This document shows, one piece after another, positions 8,469 through 15,646 of a stretch of 18,526 nt of DNA (the stretch's first letter is position 1; each line of letters starts with the position of its first letter). Source of the stretch: an uncultured Odoribacter sp. GTDB taxonomy: Bacteria > Bacteroidota > Bacteroidia > Bacteroidales > Marinifilaceae. A program made the translations under genes and the position numbers. Location of the stretch: NCBI GenBank assembly GCA_900541415.1, contig UQJP01000044.1, positions 1-18,526 on the forward strand. The letters run 5' to 3'. The notes below the pieces were generated by a model that did no database searches, was not told the origin of the DNA, and saw only the letters and a list, made by a program, of their open reading frames with translations.

Positions 8469-9998
8469 ATGAATAATAAAATAATAAGCCGGAGCTTAGT
8501 AAGTGCTGTTTGTGGTACCTGTTTTACGATGGCCAATGCTCAGGATCGTCCCAATATTATTGTTTTTTTAGTGGATGACATGGGGTTGATGGATACTTCC
8601 GTTCCTTTCGACGTAGATCAGGAAGGAAACGCAGTGAAACAACCCCTGAATGAGTGGTATCGTACTCCTAATATGGAGCGTTTGGCTAATCAGGGCATCC
8701 GTTTTTCAACTTTTTATGCACAAAGCGTAAGTTCGCCGTCCAGGGCTTCAATCATGACCGGGCAGAATGCCGCCCGTCATCGCACGACCAATTGGATTAA
8801 TGCGGAAAGTAATAACCGTACTCCTTTCGGGCCGTTCGATTGGAATTGGAAAGGATTGACACAAGAGGATAAGATTTATCCTTATCTGTTACAACAAGCC
8901 GGATATAAAACGATCCATGTGGGGAAAGCGCATTTTGGATGTCAGAACAGTGAAGGTGAAGATCCTAAGAATTTGGGTTTTGATGTGAATATTGCCGGAT
9001 CGGCCATCGGGCATCCGGGCAGTTACCACGGAGAAAACGGTTATGGATGGATTAAAGGTCAGAGGGCCAGGGCTGTGCCTGATTTGGAACAATATCACAA
9101 GACAAGCACTTTTCTGAGTGATGCTTTGACGCTTGAAGCGGGTAAGGAAATGGAAAAAGCTGTGGCTGAACATAAGCCTTTCTACCTGAATATGGCGCAT
9201 TATGCCGTTCATTCCCCGTTTGAAACGGACGAACGTTTTATCGGACACTACACAGATCCGGCCAAAAAACAACAAGCCCGCGCATTTGCCACGTTGATCG
9301 AGGGGATGGATAAATCTTTGGGGGATATTATGGACAAGCTGGAGAAAATGGGGATAGCCGAGAACACTCTGATTATTTTCTTAGGTGATAACGGGGGAGA
9401 TGCTCCCTTGGGCGAGGCTGCTGATTACGGTTCTTCCGCGCCCTTTAAAGGAAAGAAAGGAGCGGAATATGAAGGAGGTGTCCGCGTTCCTTTCATTGTG
9501 GGATGGGCACATCCCGATAAGGATAATAAATTTCAAAAGGCTTATCCTGTTGCCCGGAATGCCATTCAAACCCAGATGGGAACGGTGATGGATATATATC
9601 CGACAGTGCTTTCCGTTGCCGGGGTAAAAGCCGCTGAAGACCATGTTTTGGATGGTTCCGATTTAAAGAAGCTCTTGAGCGGGAAGAAAGATAAAAAGCA
9701 CCGGGACGATTTCCTGATGCATTTCCCGCATGAACATCGCGGTAGTTATTTTACCTCTTATCGTAAAGGAGATTGGAAATTGATTTATTACTATAATCCT
9801 CAAACGCCTGAAAAGCCAAGTTATAAACTCTTTAATTTAGCGGACGACCCTTATGAAAAAAACGATTTGGCCAAGTCCGACCAAAAAAAGACTAAGGAAC
9901 TTTTCGATTTAATGGTGAAAAGGTTGGAAAAGGAAAAAGCCCTTTATCCGGTGGATGCCCATAAAAATGAATTGAGGCCTTTTTTCATTGCACAGTAA
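8469..9998 (+). CDS. Secreted Ser-type sulfatase (S1 family arylsulfatase)
   Basis: 509 residues with a signal peptide and an AxA-type cleavage site after MANA (residue 24). The alkaline-phosphatase-fold sulfatase features are all present: metal-binding Asp pair D36-D37 in FLVDDMG, the formylglycine motif S88-S-P-S-R92 followed by ASIMTG, K153/H155 in HVGKAHFG, H248 in AHYAVHSPF, D307-N308 in FLGDNGG, and a GKKGAEYEGGVRVP segment (328-341). The enzyme hydrolyses sulfate esters once S88 has been oxidised to formylglycine. Ser rather than Cys at that position means it depends on a radical-SAM maturase, and one is encoded at 12762-14027. It acts in the periplasm or outside the cell. Substrate subfamily is unclear; with the upstream hexosaminidase, sulfated galactose or amino sugars of host glycans are plausible. 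Codon and residue features look intact. Confidence 0.93.
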   Translation: MNNKIISRSLVSAVCGTCFTMANAQDRPNIIVFLVDDMGLMDTSVPFDVDQEGNAVKQPLNEWYRTPNMERLANQGIRFSTFYAQSVSSPSRASIMTGQNAARHRTTNWINAESNNRTPFGPFDWNWKGLTQEDKIYPYLLQQAGYKTIHVGKAHFGCQNSEGEDPKNLGFDVNIAGSAIGHPGSYHGENGYGWIKGQRARAVPDLEQYHKTSTFLSDALTLEAGKEMEKAVAEHKPFYLNMAHYAVHSPFETDERFIGHYTDPAKKQQARAFATLIEGMDKSLGDIMDKLEKMGIAENTLIIFLGDNGGDAPLGEAADYGSSAPFKGKKGAEYEGGVRVPFIVGWAHPDKDNKFQKAYPVARNAIQTQMGTVMDIYPTVLSVAGVKAAEDHVLDGSDLKKLLSGKKDKKHRDDFLMHFPHEHRGSYFTSYRKGDWKLIYYYNPQTPEKPSYKLFNLADDPYEKNDLAKSDQKKTKELFDLMVKRLEKEKALYPVDAHKNELRPFFIAQ

Positions 9999-10124
9999 CG
10001 TGCCCGGAAGGGAAAGAAAATGAATATTTCCTTTTCAGGGGTGGCGGAAAAGGTGTTGTTGGATCGGAAACGGAGCAGAATTTTTCTAATATATCGAAAA
10101 CAGGAGGTTTTTGAAAGAAATTGA

Positions 10125-10154
10125 AAAGGATGCCTACAAGGCATCCTTTCGTTT
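10125..10154. terminator. Bidirectional terminator between sulfatase and purM
   Basis: A perfect 10-bp stem, AAAGGATGCC (10125-10134) with GGCATCCTTT (10140-10149), has a TACAA loop. T-rich tails are present on both strands (CGTTTTA on plus, TTTTCAATTTC on minus), suiting the two convergent genes. Confidence 0.85.
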
Positions 10155-10186
10155 TATATATAAAGTTTACGAATCAAACCTACCGT

Positions 10187-11365
10187 TCAGTATATGAATT
10201 TCCCGAATTCGCTGATTATGGTAAGCTTATTTCCTTCGCCTTCGTCGTTGTCGTAGCAACGGCCGACGATGTGGGCGTCAATGTTGAAGCTTTTTGAAAT
10301 GGCGATAATATCTGCCGCCAGGTCTTCGTTTACGTATATCTCCATGCGATGTCCCATATTGAACACTTTGTACATCTCTTCCCAGGGAGTTCCGGATTGT
10401 TCCTGTATTAATTTAAATAAAGGAGGAACCGGGAAAAGATTGTCTTTAACAATGTGCATGTTTTCGACAAAGTTCATCACTTTGGTTTGGGCTCCGCCGG
10501 AACAGTGAATCATTCCATGTATATCTTTACGGAATTTGTCCAGAATTTGTTTGATGACCGGAGCATAAGTGCGGGTGGGCGACAGAACCAGTTTTCCGGC
10601 ATCGATCCCGAGTTCGGCAACCTGGTCGGTAAGCCGACATTGCCCAGCATATACCAATTCGTCCGGAACGGCGTTGTCGTAGCTTTCCGGGTATTTTTCC
10701 GCCAAATACTTGGCAAATACATCATGCCGGGCAGAAGTAAGACCGTTCGAACCCATTCCACCGTTGTATTCGGTTTCGTAGGTTGCCTGTCCGTAAGAAG
10801 AAAGTCCCACAATGACATCGCCTGCCTGTATTTTTTCATTGGTGATTACATCTTTCCGTTTCATACGGCAAGTCACGGTGGAATCGACGATAATCGTACG
10901 TACCAAATCTCCCACATCGGCTGTTTCTCCTCCGGTGGAATATATATTTACACCTAATTTACGGTATTCTGCGAGCAGTTCTTCCGTTCCGTTGATGATG
11001 GCAGCGATCACTTCGCCCGGAATCAGATTTTTGTTTCTTCCGATCGTGGAAGAAAGTAAAATATTATCGATGGCACCTACACACAATAGGTCGTCGAGGT
11101 TCATAATCAGGGCATCCTGTGCGATACCTTTCCAAACGGACAGGTCGCCTGTTTCTTTCCAATACATATAGGCCAGAGACGACTTTGTTCCGGCTCCGTC
11201 TGCGTGCATGATATTACACCATTTTTCATCCCCGCCGAGGTAGTCCGGGACGACCTTGCAGAAAGCTTTAGGAAATATTCCCTTGTCGATGTTTTTAATT
11301 GCATTGTGAACGTCCTCTTTGGAAGCGGACACTCCGCGTTTGTTATATCTTTCGTCTTTTCTCAT
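10187..11365 (-). CDS. purM: Phosphoribosylformylglycinamidine cyclo-ligase (AIR synthetase)
   Basis: 392 residues, longer than the about 345 of the E. coli enzyme but typical of the Bacteroidetes form. It catalyses the ATP-dependent closure of FGAM to aminoimidazole ribonucleotide in de novo purine synthesis, in the cytoplasm. Visible family features are the nucleotide-site motif HADGAGTKSS (54-63), MNLDDLLCVGA (88-98), GGETAD (145-150) and a GSNGLTSARHD segment in the C-terminal half. The ATG at 11365 follows the family's KDERYNKRGVSAS N-terminus. It is monocistronic: a promoter lies about 90 bases upstream and a terminator 33 bases after the stop. No other purine genes are in the window. 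Confidence 0.93.
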   Translation of the reverse strand: MRKDERYNKRGVSASKEDVHNAIKNIDKGIFPKAFCKVVPDYLGGDEKWCNIMHADGAGTKSSLAYMYWKETGDLSVWKGIAQDALIMNLDDLLCVGAIDNILLSSTIGRNKNLIPGEVIAAIINGTEELLAEYRKLGVNIYSTGGETADVGDLVRTIIVDSTVTCRMKRKDVITNEKIQAGDVIVGLSSYGQATYETEYNGGMGSNGLTSARHDVFAKYLAEKYPESYDNAVPDELVYAGQCRLTDQVAELGIDAGKLVLSPTRTYAPVIKQILDKFRKDIHGMIHCSGGAQTKVMNFVENMHIVKDNLFPVPPLFKLIQEQSGTPWEEMYKVFNMGHRMEIYVNEDLAADIIAISKSFNIDAHIVGRCYDNDEGEGNKLTIISEFGKFIY

Positions 11366-11453
11366 GATAAAAAGTCTAAGAATGTCCGCAAGCGTAAGCC
11401 AATACTATAACAGGAGCATGCCTCCGGAAAATCCTTTATGATGATTGAAGTTG

Positions 11454-11461
11454 CAAACTTA
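11454..11461 (-). promoter_or_regulatory. -7 element of the purM promoter
   Basis: On the minus strand TAAGTTTG is a perfect TAnnTTTG. The -33 region at the right distance is only T-rich (TTTT at 11481-11484). Initiation here would give a leader of about 80 bases before the ATG at 11365. Confidence 0.5.
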
Positions 11462-11491
11462 CGTAAAACAATCGAAAATAAAAAAGCAGGT

Positions 11492-11758
11492 TTATTCTTT
11501 TCTCAATCCCCGGTTATACAAAGCATATAATCTCCACCAAATCACAAGCATCAGTCCCCCTGTCAGCATATTTGTGACTGATTTCGAGGTATGCAGGAAA
11601 TGTTTGACCGTATAGGCGATGCCTTCCACCCCGTTCCAGGGATTCATGGCCACCCAGGTGAAGCGATAATCTTTGCCGACCGAGGTCATGGAAAGAAGAG
11701 AGCAGGCTATGACTAAGGTTAACAGGGAAAGAATAAGCGCAAGTTTATTTATTTTCAT
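11492..11758 (-). CDS. Small two-helix membrane protein, unknown function
   Basis: 88 residues, not recognised. Two hydrophobic helices are visible, about residues 5-25 (LALILSLLTLVIACSLLSM) and 64-82 (MLTGGLMLVIWWRLYALY), separated by a polar loop of about 38 residues containing WVAMNPWNGVEGIAY. The C-terminus is basic (RGLRKE), which suggests an N-in/C-in inner-membrane hairpin with the loop in the periplasm. Its ATG overlaps the stop of the aldo/keto reductase gene in an ATGA, so the two are translationally coupled and it is the last gene of the maturase operon. The overlap and the orderly membrane pattern argue that it is a real gene. Confidence 0.7.
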   Translation of the reverse strand: MKINKLALILSLLTLVIACSLLSMTSVGKDYRFTWVAMNPWNGVEGIAYTVKHFLHTSKSVTNMLTGGLMLVIWWRLYALYNRGLRKE

Positions 11759-12750
11759 GATTTTAAAATATTTTCAATGAGGGATAATTCCTCCGTTGTA
11801 AAATGAAGATTTTGCAGGGCTTTCAGGTTGTCGGTCAATTGTTCTACGGAACTTGCCCCGACAATCACACTGCTTACCCGCTCATCTTTGAGCAACCAGG
11901 CCAATGCCATTTCGGCCAATGTTTGTCTGCGCTGTCCTGCCAGTTCGTTCAGCCGGGTGGCTTTGTTCACTTTTTCTGCTGTAACCTGTTCGCGTTGAAG
12001 GAATCCGGTGGCTTTAGCGGCTCTGGAATCCTCCGGGATTCCATGCAGGTATTTATTGGTGAGTAAGCCTTGTGCCAGGGGTGAAAAGGCTATAAATCCA
12101 ATGCCCTTTTCGTTTAATAGCGGGAGTAATTCCGGCTCGACGTTCCGTTCAAACATGGAATAGCGTGCCTGGTGGATCAGGCAGGGCGTTTGGGCTTCCT
12201 GCAATAACCGGGTTGCAATCCGGGTTTGCTCCGGAGTATATTTGGAAAGTCCGACATATAAAGCCTTTCCTTGCCTGACAATATCCGAAAGGGCCCTCAC
12301 CGTTTCTTCGATAGGCGTAGACGGGTCGGGACGATGGGAATAAAAAATATCCACATAATCTGTTCCCAGGCGTTTCAGGCTTTGATCGATGCTGGCAAAT
12401 AAATGCTTACGGCTTCCCCAATCTCCGTAGGGCCCTGCCCACATCGTGTGTCCCGCTTTAGTGGAAATGACCAGTTCGTCCCGGTAAAAACCTAAGCCCT
12501 GTTTTAATATTTTCCCGAAATTTTCTTCGGCAGAGCCGGGAGGCGGTCCGTAATTATTGGCAAGGTCGAAATGGGTGATTCCCTGGTCGAAAGCCGAATA
12601 GGCAATTTTAGTATAGTTTTCCGGTGCATCCATTCCTCCGAAATTATGCCATAAACCCAAAGAAACGGCTGGCAATAGGATGCCGCTTTTACCGCAACGG
12701 CGGTATTGCATTTGCTCGTAACGATCGGGGGTGGGGCTGTAAGTGGGCAT
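11755..12750 (-). CDS. gpr: Aldo/keto reductase, L-glyceraldehyde 3-phosphate reductase type
   Basis: 331 residues, NADPH-dependent (alpha/beta)8 aldo/keto reductase resembling the AKR14 group (E. coli YghZ/Gpr). The catalytic tetrad is complete: D62 and Y67 in FDLANNYGPPPG, K98 in ISTKAG and H139 in YSHRPDP. The family N-terminus MQYRRCGKSG (14-23) follows a short lead, as in Gpr proteins. IVGASSVEQLTDN near the C-terminus is the cofactor-binding signature. Such enzymes reduce L-glyceraldehyde 3-phosphate or methylglyoxal and so detoxify reactive aldehydes; other aldehyde substrates are possible. The start lies 11 bases after the maturase stop, and the stop overlaps the next gene's start, so it sits in the middle of a three-gene operon. 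Its functional link to sulfatase maturation is unknown. Confidence 0.88.
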   Translation of the reverse strand: MPTYSPTPDRYEQMQYRRCGKSGILLPAVSLGLWHNFGGMDAPENYTKIAYSAFDQGITHFDLANNYGPPPGSAEENFGKILKQGLGFYRDELVISTKAGHTMWAGPYGDWGSRKHLFASIDQSLKRLGTDYVDIFYSHRPDPSTPIEETVRALSDIVRQGKALYVGLSKYTPEQTRIATRLLQEAQTPCLIHQARYSMFERNVEPELLPLLNEKGIGFIAFSPLAQGLLTNKYLHGIPEDSRAAKATGFLQREQVTAEKVNKATRLNELAGQRRQTLAEMALAWLLKDERVSSVIVGASSVEQLTDNLKALQNLHFTTEELSLIENILKS

Positions 12751-12761
12751 ATCAGGGGTGT

Positions 12762-14027
12762 TTATAGTTTTACTTTCATGATGTTTGCCGGGGGACGCTG
12801 GTTTTTAAATTCATTCGCCATAAACTCGAAATGTTTACGGGTGTGGTTGAAGAATATCTGAAATCCCTGGCAAAGGCAAGAAATATATTCTCCATCGGCA
12901 TTTTGTATAAACCGATTTTTAGGACAATCGCCTCCGCAGGCTTTAAGATAAGGGCACGCCTTACATTGTTGCGATAAGGTGTCGGCTTTCCTTTGCTCGA
13001 AGAATAATTGTTGGTCGCTTTTAGCCATTTGGGCAAGGTCGGTTTCCATGATATTCCCGATCCGGTGTTCCGGGAAAACGAAATGATCGCAGCAATAAGC
13101 ATCACCGTTATGCTCGATAGCGAGGGAGCAGCCGCAATATTGTGCCATAGAACAGAGCGAGGGCATTTGTCCCACGTAGGCTGCGAGGGTATTGTCGAAG
13201 TAGTTCACATAATAAGTTCCTACGTCCGTTTTCACCCATTTGTCGAAAATCCGGCAAAGGAAATTCCCCCAATCGACCGCACTCACGTTTTCGCGCATAA
13301 TGGCAGCTGCCTTGCTGTAGCTGTTCGAAACGATCGAAAATTTTTCACTTTCGTCTGTCGCAATCCTTTCGGCAATTGGCGAAAATTGCATGAATTTACT
13401 GCCTAATTCTTTCAGAAATTCATAAACGGCTACCGGATGTTTGCTATTGGTGGCGTTTACCACAGACATCGTGTTGAATTCCACTCCGTGTTTCCGGAAA
13501 ATACGGGCACATTCGACTACCTTTTCCCAGGAACCTTTCCCGTTGGGAAAACGGCGGTGGTTGTCGTGAAATGGTTGAGGCCCGTCGATAGAAAGCCCGC
13601 AGAGAAAATTATTTTTTGCAAGAAATTCTGCCCAGGAATCGTCGATCAATGTGCCGTTCGTTTGAAACGAATTGGCAATCTCCTTGCCATTTGCATATTT
13701 TTTTTGCCATTCAATGGCTTTTTTGAAGTATTCCACACCCAATAGGGTGGGTTCTCCGCCGTGCCAGATGAATTCAATCCGTTGCTGGGGTTGCGATTGT
13801 ATATAGTCTTTTATCAGTTTCTCAAGAACTTCATCTTTCATTCGAAAAGCCGATAGATTGAATTTTTTCCCCGGGTACAAAGCATCTTTTTCTAAATAGT
13901 AACAATAATCGCAATCCAGATTGCACACCGGGCCAACGGTTTTGATCATGACCGAGAACGGACGCTGCAATTTGTCGCGTTCCTGTTCGAAGAAAAATGA
14001 AGCGGTTTGTTTTGTTTTAGAATCCAT
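12762..14027 (-). CDS. chuR: Anaerobic sulfatase-maturating enzyme (radical SAM, SPASM)
   Basis: 421 residues, cytoplasmic. It oxidises the active-site Ser or Cys of sulfatases to formylglycine with S-adenosylmethionine and iron-sulfur clusters. The radical-SAM motif C35-x3-C39-x2-C42 sits in GPVCNLDCDYCYYLEK, followed by WHGGEPTLLG (89-98). The C-terminal SPASM region holds the auxiliary-cluster cysteines: C292, C298/C300, C312/C313, C355, C358, C364, C368, C384 and C386. D278 in YFDN is a candidate for the catalytic base known from clostridial anSME. Length and layout match the Bacteroides enzyme called ChuR. It heads an operon with the aldo/keto reductase and the 88-residue membrane protein. 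Its leader has unusual structure (see 14035-14212). A matching Ser-type sulfatase is encoded at 8469-9998. Confidence 0.92.
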   Translation of the reverse strand: MDSKTKQTASFFFEQERDKLQRPFSVMIKTVGPVCNLDCDYCYYLEKDALYPGKKFNLSAFRMKDEVLEKLIKDYIQSQPQQRIEFIWHGGEPTLLGVEYFKKAIEWQKKYANGKEIANSFQTNGTLIDDSWAEFLAKNNFLCGLSIDGPQPFHDNHRRFPNGKGSWEKVVECARIFRKHGVEFNTMSVVNATNSKHPVAVYEFLKELGSKFMQFSPIAERIATDESEKFSIVSNSYSKAAAIMRENVSAVDWGNFLCRIFDKWVKTDVGTYYVNYFDNTLAAYVGQMPSLCSMAQYCGCSLAIEHNGDAYCCDHFVFPEHRIGNIMETDLAQMAKSDQQLFFEQRKADTLSQQCKACPYLKACGGDCPKNRFIQNADGEYISCLCQGFQIFFNHTRKHFEFMANEFKNQRPPANIMKVKL

Positions 14028-14034
14028 TTATTAC

Positions 14035-14212
14035 TTATCTGCTTTATTAGGTCAAAAGTAATAAAAAAACTCCTTGCTTGCGACAAGGAGGTGCACAAGA
14101 TTGTTTGTAAGCCTGTGCTATAAGAGTTAGGTTAGTATTTCTCTCTAATTTACAGAGTTCAACGGCGGAGTGCTGTATTGGTTTCGTTTTTTAATATAAA
14201 AAAAGCAGATAA
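14035..14212. repeat. 11-bp perfect inverted repeat flanking the maturase leader
   Basis: TTATCTGCTTT at 14035-14045 and its exact reverse complement AAAGCAGATAA at 14202-14212 enclose 156 bases that include the terminator-like hairpin. The proximal arm lies 8-18 bases upstream of the maturase ATG (14027), over the region where ribosomes load. Two more matches occur beyond a mismatch on the inner side. Readings: a closing helix of a structured leader RNA, arms of an invertible segment, or chance in AT-rich DNA. Confidence 0.45.
14061..14090 (-). terminator. Terminator-like hairpin in the maturase leader (possible attenuator)
   Basis: On the minus strand CTCCTTG pairs perfectly with CAAGGAG (arms at 14084-14090 and 14070-14076, 7-base loop) and is followed directly by seven T (14063-14069). 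It reads toward the maturase and lies 34 bases before its start codon, and no gene is upstream on that strand. It therefore either attenuates the maturase operon or ends a small upstream RNA. Confidence 0.65.
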
Positions 14213-14319
14213 TCGGACGAACGGGCGATTTTTCGGAAAAAGCGTGGGTTAAAGGTGTTTTTCCCGGTATGGAAAATGGAAATGGCGGCGGAAAAATAGA
14301 AAAAAGTCTTGAATGATTC

Positions 14320-14351
14320 TTTGTGGGCTAAACGAAATCATTCTATTTTCG
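14320..14351 (+). promoter_or_regulatory. Promoter of the AhpD-like gene
   Basis: TTTG (14320-14323), a 20-base spacer and TATTTTCG (14344-14351), one mismatch from TAnnTTTG. The ATG is at 14387, giving a leader of about 30 bases that is A-rich and lacks a clear Shine-Dalgarno sequence, as is common in this phylum. Confidence 0.55.
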
Positions 14352-14386
14352 TAAAAGAGGCATAGTATGATTAAAAAGAAATAAAA

Positions 14387-14944
14387 ATGAGAAAGTTTCA
14401 TATTCCAACAAAAGAAGAAGTGCCGGAACGTGACCGGAAGAGGTTTTACGCTTTAGAAGAAAGTATGGGGAAGGTTCCCAATGTTTATGCTTTTTTAACT
14501 CATTCGGAAACTGCTTTGGGAAGTTTCCTGGCTTTCAACGGCACACCTACCGCTTTTTGTGCACAGGAAGCGGAAATTGTTAGTTTGATTACCAGCCAGG
14601 TGAATCATTGCCAATATTGCCTGAGTGCTCATACGCTTATGGCTAAGAAAGCCGGCCTGACCGACGAACAAATTTTGGAGATCAGAAAAGGTAGTGTGCC
14701 TTTTAACGAGAAATGGGATACATTGGCCAAAATGACCTGTGAGATGGTGAATCGTCACGGAGACGTGAGGCCGGAAACCGTGGATCGTTTTTATGAGGCC
14801 GGCTATACCGATGCGCATTTGGTGGACCTTGTGATGCTGGTTGCCCGGACTATTATAACGAACTATGTCAATAATGTGGTACATACTCCGCTCGATTTTC
14901 CGGAAGTACCTGTTTTGGTTTGCAAATGTGATTGCGGTAAATGA
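14387..14944 (+). CDS. AhpD-like / carboxymuconolactone decarboxylase family protein
   Basis: 185 residues, all-helical AhpD-like fold. The active-site motif is H74-C75-Q-Y-C78-L-S-A-H82, the CxxC-x3-H arrangement of the alkylhydroperoxidase AhpD core, preceded by the conserved Glu-rich helix QEAEIVSLITSQVNHC. Members act as thiol peroxidases or disulfide reductases that protect against peroxides; some have unrelated decarboxylase roles. The protein ends with VCKCDCGK, giving three closely spaced cysteines (179, 181, 183) outside the family core, which might bind metal or take part in thiol exchange. It is monocistronic, with its own promoter and terminator, divergent from the oxygen-sensitive maturase. 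A role in protection from oxygen is an inference from the fold. Confidence 0.87.
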   Translation: MRKFHIPTKEEVPERDRKRFYALEESMGKVPNVYAFLTHSETALGSFLAFNGTPTAFCAQEAEIVSLITSQVNHCQYCLSAHTLMAKKAGLTDEQILEIRKGSVPFNEKWDTLAKMTCEMVNRHGDVRPETVDRFYEAGYTDAHLVDLVMLVARTIITNYVNNVVHTPLDFPEVPVLVCKCDCGK

Positions 14945-14953
14945 TTTAAATAG

Positions 14954-14982
14954 AGGGCGTCGGAATTTCGATGCCCTTTTTA
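14954..14982 (+). terminator. Intrinsic terminator after the AhpD-like gene
   Basis: AGGGCGTCG (14954-14962) pairs with CGATGCCCT (14969-14977) with one G-U pair and a 6-base loop, followed by TTTTTA. It begins 10 bases after the stop codon. Confidence 0.85.
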
Positions 14983-15282
14983 TGCTCAAAACGGAAGTCG
15001 AGCGTTTTTATTTTCGAGAGAATTTTATGTGGGGTTCCCGGTTGTTTTTATCATGGCGGATTTTTAGAAACTCCTGATTTGTGGAAAATGGAGAGAGTTA
15101 ATGAAATTTGTTGATGGTTAGCAGCGACTGACTGCTTGTTGCTATTGGGCGGGTGTTGTCTAAATCGGTGGTACTCTGTTTGGGTGTATGGGTAGAGTAA
15201 TTAGGTGGCGGATGTGGTGGGTGACGATGAAAAAACCGCAGAGGTGATGGCTCTACGGTTTTCGGCTAAATGAGAAAAATGA
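14983..15282. other. Intergenic region without a supported gene
   Basis: 300 bases between two convergent genes. The only clear elements are the terminators at its two ends. The part from about 15145 to 15229 is strongly G/T-biased on the plus strand, with many GG and GGG runs. Short open frames here lack start codons or a family pattern. Confidence 0.6.
15232..15262. terminator. Terminator of the flavodoxin operon
   Basis: AAAACCG-C-AGAG (15232-15243) pairs with CTCT-A-CGGTTTT (15251-15262) with one internal mismatch and a 7-base loop. On the minus strand it ends in GGTTTTTTC, 20 bases after the stop of the DUF6686-like gene. It may also work on the plus strand. Confidence 0.75.
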
Positions 15283-15624
15283 TTAATTTAAACAGGTGTC
15301 GTGATTGCAATACATAAACAAATTGTAAACATCCGGTAATTTTAGTGTTTCATTCACCAGTTGCTGTAATTCTTTTAATTCCGAAGTATTGAGTGTACAA
15401 TAAAAACCGTTGATCGGCATACGAAGAAAGATTTTACGACGGTTGGGAATGTCGTGGTTGATAGCCTCGTATTTAGGCCCATCGATCGATGAAATATATT
15501 TGCGGAACTCTGCCATTTCTTCCTCTGTAAAACGGAAAAAAAGATTCCCGAATTCAAGGTGGTAGGCTTTACAGCCCGGACAAAACGAGAGTGAGCCGTT
15601 GATGGTTGTATTTAGTGTTTTCAT
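15283..15624 (-). CDS. DUF6686-like small cytoplasmic protein
   Basis: 113 residues, no signal peptide or membrane helix. An N-terminal CPGC pair (residues 15-18) is followed by KAYHLEFGNLFFRFTEEEMAEFRKY and a C-terminal half with LRMPINGFYCTLNTSELKELQQL. This resembles the Bacteroidetes family I know as DUF6686: a CxxC start, a beta-rich middle and an acidic helix. The family has no established function that I know of. It is the third gene of the flavodoxin operon, 22 bases after the DUF2023 gene. The C-terminus has a further C-x6-C (YCNHDTCLN), so with the CPGC pair it could bind zinc or iron; that is inference. The domain name is from memory. Confidence 0.6.
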   Translation of the reverse strand: MKTLNTTINGSLSFCPGCKAYHLEFGNLFFRFTEEEMAEFRKYISSIDGPKYEAINHDIPNRRKIFLRMPINGFYCTLNTSELKELQQLVNETLKLPDVYNLFMYCNHDTCLN

Positions 15625-15646
15625 AAGATCTATGTAGTGGTATGGT

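Larger units (their letters stand above)
14028..14386. other. Divergent intergenic region between maturase and AhpD-like gene
   Basis: 359 bases with no supported open frame. From left to right it holds the proximal repeat arm, the minus-strand terminator-like hairpin, a weaker stem (GCACA 14093-14097 with TGTGC 14114-14118), the distal repeat arm at 14202-14212, and the plus-strand promoter for the AhpD-like gene at 14320-14351. I find no convincing TAnnTTTG promoter for the maturase on the minus strand. Confidence 0.6.

Noticed and set aside
15176..15262. Proline- and threonine-rich minus-strand open frame after the flavodoxin operon
   Set aside because: It has no start codon, begins after a stop inside the terminator hairpin, and its composition simply reflects the G/T bias of the other strand.
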